Assembly: GCF_029193885.1 (NCBI RefSeq)
Contig: NZ_JARFVB010000009.1
Coordinates: 1-64,000 of the forward strand
DNA: 64,000 nucleotides
Direction of reading: 5' to 3'
Source of the DNA: Flagellimonas yonaguniensis
Lineage (GTDB): Bacteria > Bacteroidota > Bacteroidia > Flavobacteriales > Flavobacteriaceae
Part shown: piece after piece, positions 8,296 through 17,523 of the stretch
Layout: each line of letters starts with the position of its first letter
Numbering within the stretch: the stretch's first letter is position 1
Program-made: the position numbers and the translations under genes
The notes under the pieces: model-generated
Seen by the model: only the letters and a program-made list of their open reading frames with translations
The model's database searches: none
What the model was told of the DNA's origin: nothing

Positions 8296-8895
8296 TTAAT
8301 CCAAGGGAACAAGTTCGATGTTTCTCCACTTGACCCGAATACCACCACCATCATGTATTTGTAATGCAATGGCTCCTTCGCCTTCCCCTATTTTTTCATC
8401 TTCCAAATGAACCATTTGTACACCATTCAGCCATGATGTGACTTTGGGGCCTTCCACACGGATTTTCATGGTGTTCCACTCCCCCATTTTCAGGGCTTTG
8501 TCCTTTTCAGGGTCTGGTTTTATCAACCAACCACGGCCATAAGATTCATAAATTCCACCGGTATCTTTACCAGGAGGTGCTACTTCCACTTGCCAACCAC
8601 TTACTTTGGTTCCCTCAAAAGTAGAGCGGATAAACACGCCACTGTTACCATCAGCCTCTTGTTTGAATTCCAAGGTCAACTCAAAATCCTTATAGAATTT
8701 ATCCGTGGACAAATAGCCATACTCCCCTTTTGGACCGCTCTCACAGATGAGCTCGCCATCTTCAACAAACCATTTTTCCTCTCCGTGATTGACCCAACCA
8801 TCCAAGTTCTTACCATTGAAAAGTGTGATGGATTCTTGTGCGAATGTCAATTGTGCAGCCAATAGGCATAATGCTACTAAAATTTGTTTTCTCAT
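8296..8895 (-). CDS. DUF1080 secreted protein, short form
   Basis: 199 residues, with a signal peptide ending in AAQLTFAQ and a single DUF1080 domain: LFNGKNLDGWVN, a core EFKQEADGNSGVFIRSTFEG and a C-terminal IALQIHDGGGIRVKWRNIELVPL. This is the stand-alone length usual for periplasmic family members that act on keto-sugars; the substrate is not evident. It is the last gene of the leftward exported-protein cluster, 38 bp after the M14 carboxypeptidase stop. Its domain is related to that of the gene at 7043, but the two proteins have clearly diverged. Confidence 0.86.
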   Translation of the reverse strand: MRKQILVALCLLAAQLTFAQESITLFNGKNLDGWVNHGEEKWFVEDGELICESGPKGEYGYLSTDKFYKDFELTLEFKQEADGNSGVFIRSTFEGTKVSGWQVEVAPPGKDTGGIYESYGRGWLIKPDPEKDKALKMGEWNTMKIRVEGPKVTSWLNGVQMVHLEDEKIGEGEGAIALQIHDGGGIRVKWRNIELVPLD

Positions 8896-8933
8896 TTTTA
8901 TGTGCTAAAAGGTTATTTATTTTTTATAATGAT

Positions 8934-10382
8934 TTAGTTACCATTGACCAATCCATTACCCGTATACTGCTCATCCAAAGGTTTAGCGAGGTCAATCAAA
9001 AAACCATTGATCAAGGCATGCGTCAATTCTCCATCTTTCTTTAAAAAGAAAGTGGGATTGATACCGGGCCGAAGTCTCAACTCATTCAATTCAAATTTTT
9101 CGTTGACCAATATCAGGGGGAAATCAACAAAGGCGTTCTCTTCAGCTTGTTCTGTTTCAACGTAGGCCACACCATCTTTCAATACATCCATTGGGTTTTG
9201 TACCTGAGCTATCTTGGCCATCTTTGGTGGAACCACGGTATATCCCTTGGCATCAAAGGTTTTGTAGGCATAGTAAGTCGATAAATCCCCTTGGTCGGCA
9301 ACCGAACTTCTGTAATAAAACTGATTATGCCCTTCCAAATCGATCTCGTTGTTGAAAATACCGAGATCAAGGATATACGTATCGCCCAAAAGTTCGTAGG
9401 TCAGATTCTCTATTTTCAAATCGAACAACATGCGGTCGTTACGGGGTATTTTTTCATAATCCTCGATAGGGATGCTTTTGTAAGATTCATTGGCTATGGT
9501 GTACAGGGCGGAAAGAATCGATACGTAGTTCAGCTTTCGGATTTCCTGCTTTTCAGGGTCACTGGGATATCCACCTGATTCAATCAAAATCAAGCTGGTG
9601 CCCCATTTGGCAATATTATCCCCAAAGGCACGGGGTTCAAAATCATCGCTATACCGACCAACTTGACCTGGAGCGTAGTTTTGAATGATTTTGTTCATGT
9701 ACACTATGACCTTCATGGCATTGGAACGCACTTCGTTTATGTCTTTTTCGTAGTTGAAAGCAGTTGCCAAATACGAAATGGTCGCTGGTTTTTCGGTGCG
9801 TTCTGCGTTGTAGTACTTACTTTGATCATGAAGGTTGAAACCAAAATCCGCATCGAGGCTGTCACGTAATCGCTTTAATGTTTGGCTTTCTGGGGATTGC
9901 AAGCGCAGCGCATCCCGATTGATATCCACTCCCAAAGCATTTCGACGAGTGAACACTTCTGCCCCATCGGGATTGAGCATGGGCAAAAAGTGAAGTTTCA
10001 ATTTGGAGAGAATCGCTTCTTTCTCCTCTTTGAACTCCGGAGCATCCAAAAAATTGAGAATGTCGAAAATGGCTTGGGTGGCCGTGGGTTCGTTCCCGTG
10101 CATTTGAGACCAGAGAAATATATTACTGTCACCGGAACCAATACTGATGAGATGTAAGTCTCGTCCTTGAATGGACTCCCCTACTTTTTGTACCTCAAAT
10201 TTTGGGTTAGCCTTGAATTTTTCAATCAAAGGCTGGATATCAGCGTGTTTTATTCTACGCTTCCCTATGCTTGACTCCTTGTAGTCATCATAGGTTTTGT
10301 GTAATTTGGAAGTAAGTTCGTCCTGTGCTTGTACGTTGCACACAAGCACGATGATGGTTAAAGTGAATAGTTTTTTGATCAT
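8934..10382 (-). CDS. M14-family zinc carboxypeptidase, exported
   Basis: 482 residues with a signal peptide ending VQAQ (about residue 20). The zinc ligands are all present: His95 and Glu98 in the HxxE motif of SQMHGNEPT, and His185 in NLHDQSKYY. The catalytic Glu268 lies in LILIESGGYPS, and the substrate-binding NPDGAEVFTRRN at 137-149 is typical. M14 enzymes remove C-terminal residues from peptides, and some cut peptidoglycan stem peptides. About 200 C-terminal residues form an extra beta-rich region. Its start overlaps the upstream amidase stop by 4 nt (ATGA), so the two are translationally coupled, which supports a cell-wall peptide role. Confidence 0.9.
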   Translation of the reverse strand: MIKKLFTLTIIVLVCNVQAQDELTSKLHKTYDDYKESSIGKRRIKHADIQPLIEKFKANPKFEVQKVGESIQGRDLHLISIGSGDSNIFLWSQMHGNEPTATQAIFDILNFLDAPEFKEEKEAILSKLKLHFLPMLNPDGAEVFTRRNALGVDINRDALRLQSPESQTLKRLRDSLDADFGFNLHDQSKYYNAERTEKPATISYLATAFNYEKDINEVRSNAMKVIVYMNKIIQNYAPGQVGRYSDDFEPRAFGDNIAKWGTSLILIESGGYPSDPEKQEIRKLNYVSILSALYTIANESYKSIPIEDYEKIPRNDRMLFDLKIENLTYELLGDTYILDLGIFNNEIDLEGHNQFYYRSSVADQGDLSTYYAYKTFDAKGYTVVPPKMAKIAQVQNPMDVLKDGVAYVETEQAEENAFVDFPLILVNEKFELNELRLRPGINPTFFLKKDGELTHALINGFLIDLAKPLDEQYTGNGLVNGN

Positions 10383-11041
10383 TGGTCTTTTGTTGGAACA
10401 GATTTAAAGTTAAATTTTTTAGTGGCTTTTCTCACTTTTTCCACGAAATCCATTCCTGGGTCTGTCTTTTTGGTTCGATAACCATCATCCACTTCCAACC
10501 AAAGCGGATGTCCTTCGAACAAGGTGTATTCTTGATGTCCTATCACATAGTCAATATCATATTTTGATGCCAAATAATTGACTAGATAGATGTTGGATTT
10601 GAGCTGTTGTTTAGTCAAGGGCATTCCTTCTGTACCACCAACGTTCTCTATCCCAATGGCGCAATGATTTAAACCAATCGTATGGCGTGCCATGGTAGTT
10701 TCAGGCATCAATCGGTAAATGGTACCATCTTGATCCACCAAAAAATGTGATGACACGTTCAAACCGCTCACATTCACTAAATCAGGTCGCCAGTTGGGCA
10801 AGGTGGGCCTGTTGAATGCTTCAAAGGATTTTTTAAGGGATGGAATTGCTGTCCAGTGTAATACCACCATTTTTGGGGTTATTTCTGGAGTGTCTTGGTC
10901 CAGTTCATACCTGTTCAGCAAGTATTCCTTGGTCAGTTCAATCCGTTGTTCATCAAAAATAATAGGGATGTCCACAATTTCCTTTTGGGTGGAGCAAGCT
11001 CCCAAGGCCAAGGCCCAAAGAATTAAGCTAGTTTTCTTCAT
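10379..11041 (-). CDS. N-acetylmuramoyl-L-alanine amidase (amidase_2/PGRP fold), lipoprotein
   Basis: 220 residues with lipoprotein signal MKKTSLILWALALGAC (Cys16). The amidase_2 fold is clear. His62 in VVLHWTA is the first zinc ligand, a second His lies in ARHTIGLNHCAIGIEN, and His168 in VIGHQEY begins the last conserved block, followed by KTDPGMDF at 191-198. Enzymes of this type cut between muramic acid and L-Ala in peptidoglycan, or act on released muropeptides. It overlaps its neighbours on both sides, sharing 14 nt with the 3D-domain gene upstream and 4 nt with the M14 peptidase downstream. Together these suggest periplasmic muropeptide degradation. Confidence 0.9.
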   Translation of the reverse strand: MKKTSLILWALALGACSTQKEIVDIPIIFDEQRIELTKEYLLNRYELDQDTPEITPKMVVLHWTAIPSLKKSFEAFNRPTLPNWRPDLVNVSGLNVSSHFLVDQDGTIYRLMPETTMARHTIGLNHCAIGIENVGGTEGMPLTKQQLKSNIYLVNYLASKYDIDYVIGHQEYTLFEGHPLWLEVDDGYRTKKTDPGMDFVEKVRKATKKFNFKSVPTKDQ

Positions 11042-11471
11042 TTGTTGTATGTATTGGGTTAATGGGAACGGCGTAGCAGATAATCAGTTTTTTCCTGCCC
11101 CATTCCCGTGCTTTTTTTACGTCCTTTCCCATATAGATGTCAATTCGGTTCCGCCATCGATAATGCATTTTATCCTTTACATAAAATGTATCGGGAAAGG
11201 TATCTATTTTTACCATGGTATTGTGGGTAAGCCCTTTTTCAATAAGGTCCCTTGAAACGGCTATGGTCTTCATTCCAGGTTTTAAGGTATCTCCCCAAGC
11301 CGCTACGGATGGGTTGATGCTATCCGTTTGCCAAAAAACGGAATTGTATGCTGACACTGTGACCTCATGCCCATACCATATATGTTTTGAAGGTGGTTCC
11401 ACGGGTTGCTGTTTCTCCTTCTGAGTACACCCTATCAAAATTATGGACGCTATGAGAATCAACTTTTTCAA
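11028..11471 (-). CDS. 3D-domain (double-psi beta-barrel) lipoprotein
   Basis: 147 residues with a lipobox at Cys15 (IILIGC). The mature chain matches the 3D domain of MltA and of YocH/YabE-type proteins: VTVSAYNS near the start, VAAWGDTLKPGMKTIAVSRDLI, then VKIDTFPDTFYVKDKMHYRWRNRIDIYMG with the conserved Asp of the D-x-Y-M segment, and AREWGRKKLIICY. The 3D fold carries the catalytic Asp in lytic transglycosylases, though here the rest of MltA is absent. It is probably a peptidoglycan-binding or peptidoglycan-cleaving accessory of the amidase with which it overlaps. Confidence 0.82.
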   Translation of the reverse strand: MKKLILIASIILIGCTQKEKQQPVEPPSKHIWYGHEVTVSAYNSVFWQTDSINPSVAAWGDTLKPGMKTIAVSRDLIEKGLTHNTMVKIDTFPDTFYVKDKMHYRWRNRIDIYMGKDVKKAREWGRKKLIICYAVPINPIHTTNEEN

Positions 11472-12955
11472 TACAGTAAATTTTCCAAAAGCATAATATC
11501 CACATTATTGTTCTTCCAACGGTCCGCTATTTCTTTTGGAACTGGAGTGAACCCTAAAGTTAAGGAGCTCAGAACTATATCTTCATCGCCATCATTATCG
11601 ATATCCGAAGCATCCATGAGAAACCAGCGAGCCAAGGAAGGGTCTTCCAATATGCTGGTGGTAAATTCAAAATTGACGGCATCCTTGTTTTCCAAATAGA
11701 CAAATGAATGTTCGGGAAATTCCTGATAATTGGGAAACGTACTTATCAGGGCAAAATCCAAGTCCCCATCTTGATCAAAATCACGGGACAGTACCCGAGT
11801 GGCTCCGTACATGGGGTAAAAGAAGGCTTCCGAATAAGTGTTGTCTCCATTGTTCAGGTAAATTCGCATTCCATGATAGGGTTTGTGCACATACGATATA
11901 TCCGCATTATCGCCATGTACCGTAATGATATCTTCCAGACCGTCTCCATTGTAATCCATTAATTCGAACCAACTTGTTCCGAAAACGGGACTGAATTGAA
12001 GTATGTTCTCTGCTTCAAAGACGAGGTTATCTGTTTGGTAAAAAACAGTGATACTCTCATTGCTCTGGGTCATAAGGGAGACAATATCCTTTTTGCCGTC
12101 ATTGTTCATATCCCTTACCACCGTTTTGATGGCCCCGGGCAGATTCAACAACACTTTTTTACTGTAACCTCCGGATTCATTTTCATACAAAAGGGACAAC
12201 CTCCCCGATTGATTGCCAAACTCGCTCACAACGAATTCATTTTTCCCATCATCATTTAAATCATCCATGAGCGTATGGACCGGCCTGTGCAGGTTGTTCT
12301 GTATGGAAAGGGTGTCTTCGCCCATTTTTAGCATCAGTTTTCCCTCTTCCAGTTCCGATGGTCGTATGATTCCAATTTCAGTGATCATCTCCACGGAATC
12401 TTTTTTGTTGTACCAGGTTACGGGTGTTTTGCCCTGGTAAATTTGTTTTGATGATTTTTGATCAAAATTGAAAAAGCCTAGGGTTCCAATTAAATCACCG
12501 TAAAAAACTTTATTACTTTCATCCATAAATTCCAGATAGGTAATCATACCCTCATTTAGCGTATCTACAACATAGGGCTTTGGAATAAACTGGTTTAAAG
12601 TATCCGCTTGGGGTACATTGATTGTTTTCAACTGATCTGGCGCATTGGATATGATATAGCTTTGAATTTGAACCAATTCTTCAAAGGTGATTTTTGGTCT
12701 ATATCCAGTTGTTTCTGTGTTTTTATCATCATTCAAACCTTCCACTTCCATACGCTCCATCATCGCTGGCAGCACCGATTCTTTCCAGACATGTTTGGGC
12801 AATTCTTCAATTTTGGGTGCTATATGGCAACTAGCGCAATAGTTGTCATAAAGCTGCGCACCCTTGGGTTTAAGGTGCTCTTTTTTGCAGGAGCCCATCA
12901 AAAGCAGAAGTGCAAAAACAGCACAGAAGTTAAAGATAGTTGGTGGGTTGGGCAT
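11468..12955 (-). CDS. VCBS/FG-GAP repeat lipoprotein with one haem c motif
   Basis: 495 residues with a lipoprotein signal (LLLLMGSC, Cys23). A single c-type haem motif CASCH lies at 40-44 and reads on as a small mono-haem cytochrome domain to about residue 105. The rest is built of FG-GAP/VCBS beta-propeller repeats, visible as DDLNDDGKNEFV, DMNNDGKKDIV, DYNGDGLEDII, DFDQDGDLDFAL and DIDNDGDEDIV, each a calcium-binding Asp loop. Such propellers normally mediate binding at the cell surface, and the haem suggests electron transfer. It heads the leftward cluster, overlapping the 3D-domain gene by 4 nt. The role of a haem protein in a cell-wall cluster is unclear. Confidence 0.85.
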   Translation of the reverse strand: MPNPPTIFNFCAVFALLLLMGSCKKEHLKPKGAQLYDNYCASCHIAPKIEELPKHVWKESVLPAMMERMEVEGLNDDKNTETTGYRPKITFEELVQIQSYIISNAPDQLKTINVPQADTLNQFIPKPYVVDTLNEGMITYLEFMDESNKVFYGDLIGTLGFFNFDQKSSKQIYQGKTPVTWYNKKDSVEMITEIGIIRPSELEEGKLMLKMGEDTLSIQNNLHRPVHTLMDDLNDDGKNEFVVSEFGNQSGRLSLLYENESGGYSKKVLLNLPGAIKTVVRDMNNDGKKDIVSLMTQSNESITVFYQTDNLVFEAENILQFSPVFGTSWFELMDYNGDGLEDIITVHGDNADISYVHKPYHGMRIYLNNGDNTYSEAFFYPMYGATRVLSRDFDQDGDLDFALISTFPNYQEFPEHSFVYLENKDAVNFEFTTSILEDPSLARWFLMDASDIDNDGDEDIVLSSLTLGFTPVPKEIADRWKNNNVDIMLLENLLY

Positions 12956-12987
12956 GGATTGGTTAAGGTATCGAGGTTGAAAAGGGT

Positions 12988-13860
12988 TTAGCTGGGCAAA
13001 GGAACATAGGTGTTATCGTTATTCATCATCATAAAGGTTTTGTCTACCCAAGCTTTTTTTGCCTGTTCCAATTTTTCTTTACTTGAGGAAACAAAATTCC
13101 AATAAATATAACGTTCCTCTGGAAAAGGCCCACCACCGAACAACATTAAATGGGTATTTGGTTGTAGTTTGATGTTGCACGTGTCCTCTACTTTGGAAAC
13201 CAAGATATTGCCTTCTTCGACCGTTTCTCCGCAAGCTTCGATGCTTCCCTCAACGATACAGATGCCGATTTCTCCTTTTAGATTACCGTTCACATTGAGA
13301 GTGTAAGTGTCCTTGTTTTTTACTTCGATCATAAAAAGGTTGGAATGTACTGGAACTGGAGATGTTTTACCGTAACCTTCGCCCGCTACCAGTTTAAATT
13401 CTGTATCGCCATCGGTCCATTTGGGAATATCAGCGCTATCAATGTGATGGAATTGAGGTTCCATATCTTCAAGTTCCTTGGGCAATGCGACCCAAATTTG
13501 ATAGCCATGGGCCGTAAAAGTGTGGCCATCTCGCATATCCTTTGGTGTCCGCTCGGTGTGGGTTACCCCCTTCCCTGCCGTCATCCAGTTAACGGAGCCA
13601 GGCTTGATGCGTTGATGCGTACCAAGACTATCTTCGTGGATAATCTCTCCTTCCAACATAAAGGTCAATGTGGATAGTCCCATGTGCGGATGCTGGTCCA
13701 CATCCATATACTTTTCAGGCCCCAACTGCGTGGGTCCCATGTGATCTATAAAAATAAAGGGGCCGATCATTCGCTTTTTACGGAAAGGAATCAGTCTTCC
13801 CACTAAAAAATCGCCAATATCCCTGCTACGTTCTTCAATGATCAATCCAATGTTGGACAT
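12988..13860 (-). CDS. Pirin family protein
   Basis: 290 residues, a two-cupin pirin. The iron ligands of the N-terminal cupin are intact and at the family's positions: His57 and His59 in DQHPHMG, His101 and Glu103 in GVTHTER. The C-terminal cupin ends with LFGGGPFPEERYIYWNFVSS. Bacterial pirins include quercetinase-like dioxygenases, redox sensors and regulators of central metabolism; which applies here cannot be said. The gene stops 32 bp upstream of the VCBS gene start on the same strand and could be co-transcribed with the cluster. It diverges from the serine hydrolase at 13913. Confidence 0.92.
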   Translation of the reverse strand: MSNIGLIIEERSRDIGDFLVGRLIPFRKKRMIGPFIFIDHMGPTQLGPEKYMDVDQHPHMGLSTLTFMLEGEIIHEDSLGTHQRIKPGSVNWMTAGKGVTHTERTPKDMRDGHTFTAHGYQIWVALPKELEDMEPQFHHIDSADIPKWTDGDTEFKLVAGEGYGKTSPVPVHSNLFMIEVKNKDTYTLNVNGNLKGEIGICIVEGSIEACGETVEEGNILVSKVEDTCNIKLQPNTHLMLFGGGPFPEERYIYWNFVSSSKEKLEQAKKAWVDKTFMMMNNDNTYVPLPS

Positions 13861-13912
13861 TCGTTAAATGTTTATATTTAGATGCAGAAAGTTACAAATA
13901 CATCCTATAACC

Positions 13913-15247
13913 ATGAAACTACTTAAACGTGTTTTGCTACTCCTTGTCGTAATCATAGGAGTGGTCGTCTACCTAAATTACCCCAAACTGAACATTATTT
14001 CTGGATATGCCGCCAAAAATGTGGCTTCCGGCGTTTTTGTTGCCGATCGTTCTGCTGCAAGCATGAACCAATACGACAATAGCGCTCCCTTGATTGAAAT
14101 GGCTTCCACTGAAGTCAATGAAAGCGAGGAATCCACTTCCTCTACCGTTTATGGTTTGATGAAGCGTACGGCGATATATCGTGATGGTCTTGGAGCGGTA
14201 TTGATCAATGATGATTATGATTCCGAAGCATTAACGATACGACCAAAGCGAAATCAACCTGCAGATACCATTCCCTATCCTTACGGTCAAGCGGCACCCA
14301 TGGATACCATATTGCCTGAAGTGGATATGGACCAGATAAACAAAGCCATGGCCATGGCATTTGCCGAACCCGAGACCCAAAAAACAAGGACTCTTCTTAT
14401 TTTGTACAAGGGGCACCTAATTGCCGAAAAATATATTGATGGCTTTGATAAGGACACCCCTATCTTGGGCTGGTCTATGACCAAAAGTGTTTTAGCTAGT
14501 TGCTACGGAGTTCTGGAACATCAAGGGAAACTGGAAATGGATTGGCCGGCTCCCATTCCCGAATGGAAGGACGATGAAAGAAAAGACATTACCTTAAACC
14601 ATTTGCTTCGTATGCAAAGCGGATTGGCTTGGGATGAAGATTATACGGGTATATCCGATGTAACCCGCATGTTGTTCTTGGATAGTGATATGACACAAGC
14701 ACAGCGCGATAAAAAAGCCATAGCCAAACCTACGGAAATTTGGAACTATTCCTCTGGCACCACCAATCTGCTATCTGGAATATTACGGCAACAGTTTAGG
14801 AGCCATCAAGAGTATTTGGATTTCCCTTATGCTGCTTTAATCGATAAAATTGGAATGTATTCCATGGTTTTGGAAGCCGATATTGCAGGGAATTATGTTG
14901 GTTCCTCTTACGCATGGGCCAGTACCCGAGATTGGGCCCGGTTTGGACAATTGCATTTGGATAAGGGAAGTTGGAACGGAGAACAACTGTTTGATGCTTC
15001 TTGGATAGAGTACATCACTACACCAACGGTTAACTCCAATGGTACCTACGGTGCTCATTTTTGGTTGAATGCTGAAGGGAAGTACCCCGATGTGCCCATA
15101 GATATGTTTTCGTGCAATGGTTTTGAAGGACAACATGTGTTTATGATTCCTTCCAAAGACTTGGTCGTTGTACGGACCGGATTGGCCGAGGAACCGTATT
15201 TCGATGTGAACGGCGTGCTGTCAAACATCGTGAAAGCAGTACCTTAA
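13913..15247 (+). CDS. Membrane-anchored serine hydrolase (beta-lactamase/PBP4 class C fold)
   Basis: 444 residues from the ATG at 13913. The first 22 residues are a single membrane anchor (VLLLLVVIIGVVVYL), so the body is periplasmic. The nucleophile motif SMTK lies at 188-191, the tyrosine motif is WNYSSGTTN, and a late conserved block reads FSCNGFEGQHVFMIPSKDLVVVRTG. The fold is shared by class C beta-lactamases, DD-peptidases and esterases. A long N-terminal region of about 150 residues precedes the catalytic domain, as in other flavobacterial homologues (LACTB-like). The substrate is not predictable. Confidence 0.87.
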   Translation: MKLLKRVLLLLVVIIGVVVYLNYPKLNIISGYAAKNVASGVFVADRSAASMNQYDNSAPLIEMASTEVNESEESTSSTVYGLMKRTAIYRDGLGAVLINDDYDSEALTIRPKRNQPADTIPYPYGQAAPMDTILPEVDMDQINKAMAMAFAEPETQKTRTLLILYKGHLIAEKYIDGFDKDTPILGWSMTKSVLASCYGVLEHQGKLEMDWPAPIPEWKDDERKDITLNHLLRMQSGLAWDEDYTGISDVTRMLFLDSDMTQAQRDKKAIAKPTEIWNYSSGTTNLLSGILRQQFRSHQEYLDFPYAALIDKIGMYSMVLEADIAGNYVGSSYAWASTRDWARFGQLHLDKGSWNGEQLFDASWIEYITTPTVNSNGTYGAHFWLNAEGKYPDVPIDMFSCNGFEGQHVFMIPSKDLVVVRTGLAEEPYFDVNGVLSNIVKAVP

Positions 15248-15343
15248 ATCGATGAGATATACTAAAATGTCCGAAAAACCACAGGATTAAGGTACTTCAC
15301 AACAATAATTTCGTTTACGGGAACACTCGTGGTAGTTTTACCA

Positions 15344-15484
15344 TGTAATAAAAAACGAAAGTAATTTTTTCATTTTCATATAGTGTTCTCGTAAAAGAGT
15401 CTTGACCATAACGGCAGGGCTCTTTTCTATTTAGGGCCATCCTGAATTAATCCTGTAGCATCTCGACTGCGCTCGATGTGACAA
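15344..15484. repeat. 141-bp direct repeat, copy 1
   Basis: Matches 15849-15989 at all but one position (A to T near 15433). It includes a hairpin, AAAAGAG at 15393-15399 with CTCTTTT at 15420-15426, that looks like a bidirectional terminator, and the dispersed word TCTCGACTGCGCTCGATGTG. An additional match (ACTTCACAACAATAATTTC) lies about 50 bp upstream of both copies, so the original duplicated unit was longer. Confidence 0.92.
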
Positions 15485-15848
15485 ATCAGAGCAACTTCCC
15501 TGTCATTGTGAGCCTAGTGGAGCATGTTACCCGTTACCCTGAACTTGTTTCAGGGTCACATTTCCAATGGATTCCGCGTCCAAGCACGGAATGACATCCT
15601 ATTTTTTATTGGAGATTCTAGATTGTATTTTTCTTGCACAAATGGCTTGAATGCTTGTCATTCTGAGCGAAGCGAAGAATCTCAACTCTTCAAGAAACCC
15701 AAATTCTTCAGTAGCAACTATCCTCTATAATGCCCTTACCAAGCCAATAATGAAGTTCAGAATCACTGAAAATGTTCAGATGACAACAAGTAAACGGCAC
15801 TTCACAACAATAATTTCACTTATGCGGAGTTGCGGGGTACATTTACAG

Positions 15849-15989
15849 TGTAATAAAAAACGAAAGTAATTTTTTCATTTTCATATAGTGTTCTCGTAAA
15901 AGAGTCTTGACCATAACGGCAGGGCTCTTTTCTATTTTGGGCCATCCTGAATTAATCCTGTAGCATCTCGACTGCGCTCGATGTGACAA
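15849..15989. repeat. 141-bp direct repeat, copy 2
   Basis: Second copy of the unit at 15344-15484, in the same orientation, 505 bp away start to start. It lies next to the 3' end of menB, where its hairpin could serve as a terminator. Confidence 0.92.
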
Positions 15990-16061
15990 CATAGATGTTA
16001 TTCTAAGCACAGCGAAGAATCTCAACTCTTCAGAATGATAAGACCTAATTGAAGATTGTTT

Positions 16062-16904
16062 TTACGGAATCCATTTGTCCTTACCAAAATCGGGCTTACG
16101 TTTTTCCAGAAAAGCATTCCTACCCTCTTTTGCCTCGTCCGTCATGTAGGCCAAACGAGTAGCTTCTCCGGCAAATACTTGTTGCCCTACCATGCCATCG
16201 TCGGTTAGGTTCATGGCGAATTTCAACATTTTTATGGATGTTGGTGACTTGGCCAATACTTCTTGGGCCCATTGGTAGGCAGTATCCTCCAATTCATCAT
16301 GAGGGATAACGGCGTTTACCATGCCCATTTCATAAGCCTCCTGTGCGGAATAGTTTCTTCCTAAAAAGAAAATTTCGCGGGCTTTTTTCTGACCTACCAT
16401 TTTGGCGAGATACGCAGAGCCATAACCACCATCAAAACTGGTCACATCGGCATCGGTTTGTTTAAAAATAGCGTGCTCCTTACTGGCAAGGGTCATATCA
16501 CATACCACATGAAGGCTATGCCCTCCCCCAACTGCCCATCCGGGAACCACCGCAATGACCACTTTGGGCATAAAACGAATCAAACGCTGTACTTCCAGAA
16601 TATTCAAACGGTGGTAGCCATCGTCGCCTACGTAACCTTTGTGTCCACGAGCCTTTTGGTCGCCACCGCTGCAAAAGGCCCATTTACCATCCTTGGACGA
16701 AGGTCCTTCTCCAGAAAGCAACACTACTCCAATGGAGGTATCCTCTTGTGCATCATAAAAAGCTTTGTAGAGCTCGCTGGTGGTCTTGGGCCGGAACGCA
16801 TTGCGTATATCGGGGCGGTTAAAGGCAATACGCGCCACGCCATTACATTTTTTATAGGTAATATCTTCGAATTCCATGGCGGTCTGCCAGTTGGGTGATT
16901 CCAT
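16062..16904 (-). CDS. menB: 1,4-dihydroxy-2-naphthoyl-CoA synthase
   Basis: 280 residues, the usual length for MenB, a crotonase-fold enzyme that closes the second ring in menaquinone synthesis by converting o-succinylbenzoyl-CoA to DHNA-CoA. Diagnostic blocks are FNRPDIRNAFRPKT, the oxyanion-hole segment FCSGGDQKARG, VVPGWAVGGGHSLH, TDADVTSFDGGYGSAYLA and RNYSAQEAYEMGMVN. The last two separate MenB from general enoyl-CoA hydratases. Menaquinone is the only quinone in Flavobacteria, so the gene should be essential for respiration. No other men gene is adjacent. Confidence 0.95.
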   Translation of the reverse strand: MESPNWQTAMEFEDITYKKCNGVARIAFNRPDIRNAFRPKTTSELYKAFYDAQEDTSIGVVLLSGEGPSSKDGKWAFCSGGDQKARGHKGYVGDDGYHRLNILEVQRLIRFMPKVVIAVVPGWAVGGGHSLHVVCDMTLASKEHAIFKQTDADVTSFDGGYGSAYLAKMVGQKKAREIFFLGRNYSAQEAYEMGMVNAVIPHDELEDTAYQWAQEVLAKSPTSIKMLKFAMNLTDDGMVGQQVFAGEATRLAYMTDEAKEGRNAFLEKRKPDFGKDKWIP

Positions 16905-17058
16905 AGTGGTAGATTTTATTGTACCACAAAATAACGGAAAATCTGGATTATGACCATTGGAGATTTGGTAGGAGACTTAATGAGATATACTCCAATACTT
17001 TAGTGCTTAGAATGAAGAACAAGCAAGATAGGTGTTCTATCTATCATCAGAAAACAAG

Positions 17059-17382
17059 TTACATGGCCAAACACTCTGCAAATCTTGGACATAAGAGCGG
17101 CAATAATACCCATACGTGGATAAAAAACAATACGATAAACAGCAGACCAATTATCAAGGCATGACTTATATATACTTCATCGCCTTCGGGTTTAATCTTT
17201 GGCCACAAAAGTCCAAAAGCCCCAGTGATAAATAGTAAAAAAGGTACGCCGGAGAAAAATACGAGAAACTTTAAACCGAACTGGTCTTTCATTGTACCAT
17301 AAATGATGAAACCAATGATTAGGGATACTATTATAAATATCCAAAACACTCTTTTTTTTGACTTTTTATTACCGTTTTCCAT
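17059..17382 (-). CDS. Small inner-membrane protein
   Basis: 107 residues from the ATG at 17382; a GTG one codon upstream is also possible. A basic N-terminus (NKKSKKR) precedes three predicted membrane helices at about 12-30, 38-60 and 73-96, so the N-terminus is probably cytoplasmic. The C-terminal tail contains two Cys (PLLCPRFAEC). I do not recognise a family. It stands alone between menB and a methyltransferase. Confidence 0.55.
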   Translation of the reverse strand: MENGNKKSKKRVFWIFIIVSLIIGFIIYGTMKDQFGLKFLVFFSGVPFLLFITGAFGLLWPKIKPEGDEVYISHALIIGLLFIVLFFIHVWVLLPLLCPRFAECLAM

Positions 17383-17523
17383 CACTATCAGTTTGGAATT
17401 ACTATGTGATTAAAATTATTTGATTCATCTTGTTTATTCCATGACTAGAGTCAGTTTGAGTAATTCTAGGATGGGGTCATCACGAATAACCTGTATTCAG
17501 ATTAATAGTTTAAACAATTCCCC

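Larger units (their letters stand above)
15248..16061. other. Gene-free, repeat-rich stretch
   Basis: About 814 bp without a credible gene between a serine hydrolase and menB. It holds two copies of a 141-bp repeat and several short flavobacterial repeat words: GTCATT near 15502, the hairpin CCCTGAA/TTCAGGG at 15537-15555, ATTCCG/CGGAAT near 15570-15592, a GTCATTCTGAGCGAAGCG element at 15658 and its diverged copy near 15999, each followed by CTCAACTCTTCA. Overlapping short frames here are repeat artefacts. Confidence 0.75.

Noticed and set aside
15524-15869. Short open frames in the repeat region
   Set aside because: They run through dispersed repeats and the 141-bp duplication, have no family resemblance and no promoter of their own.
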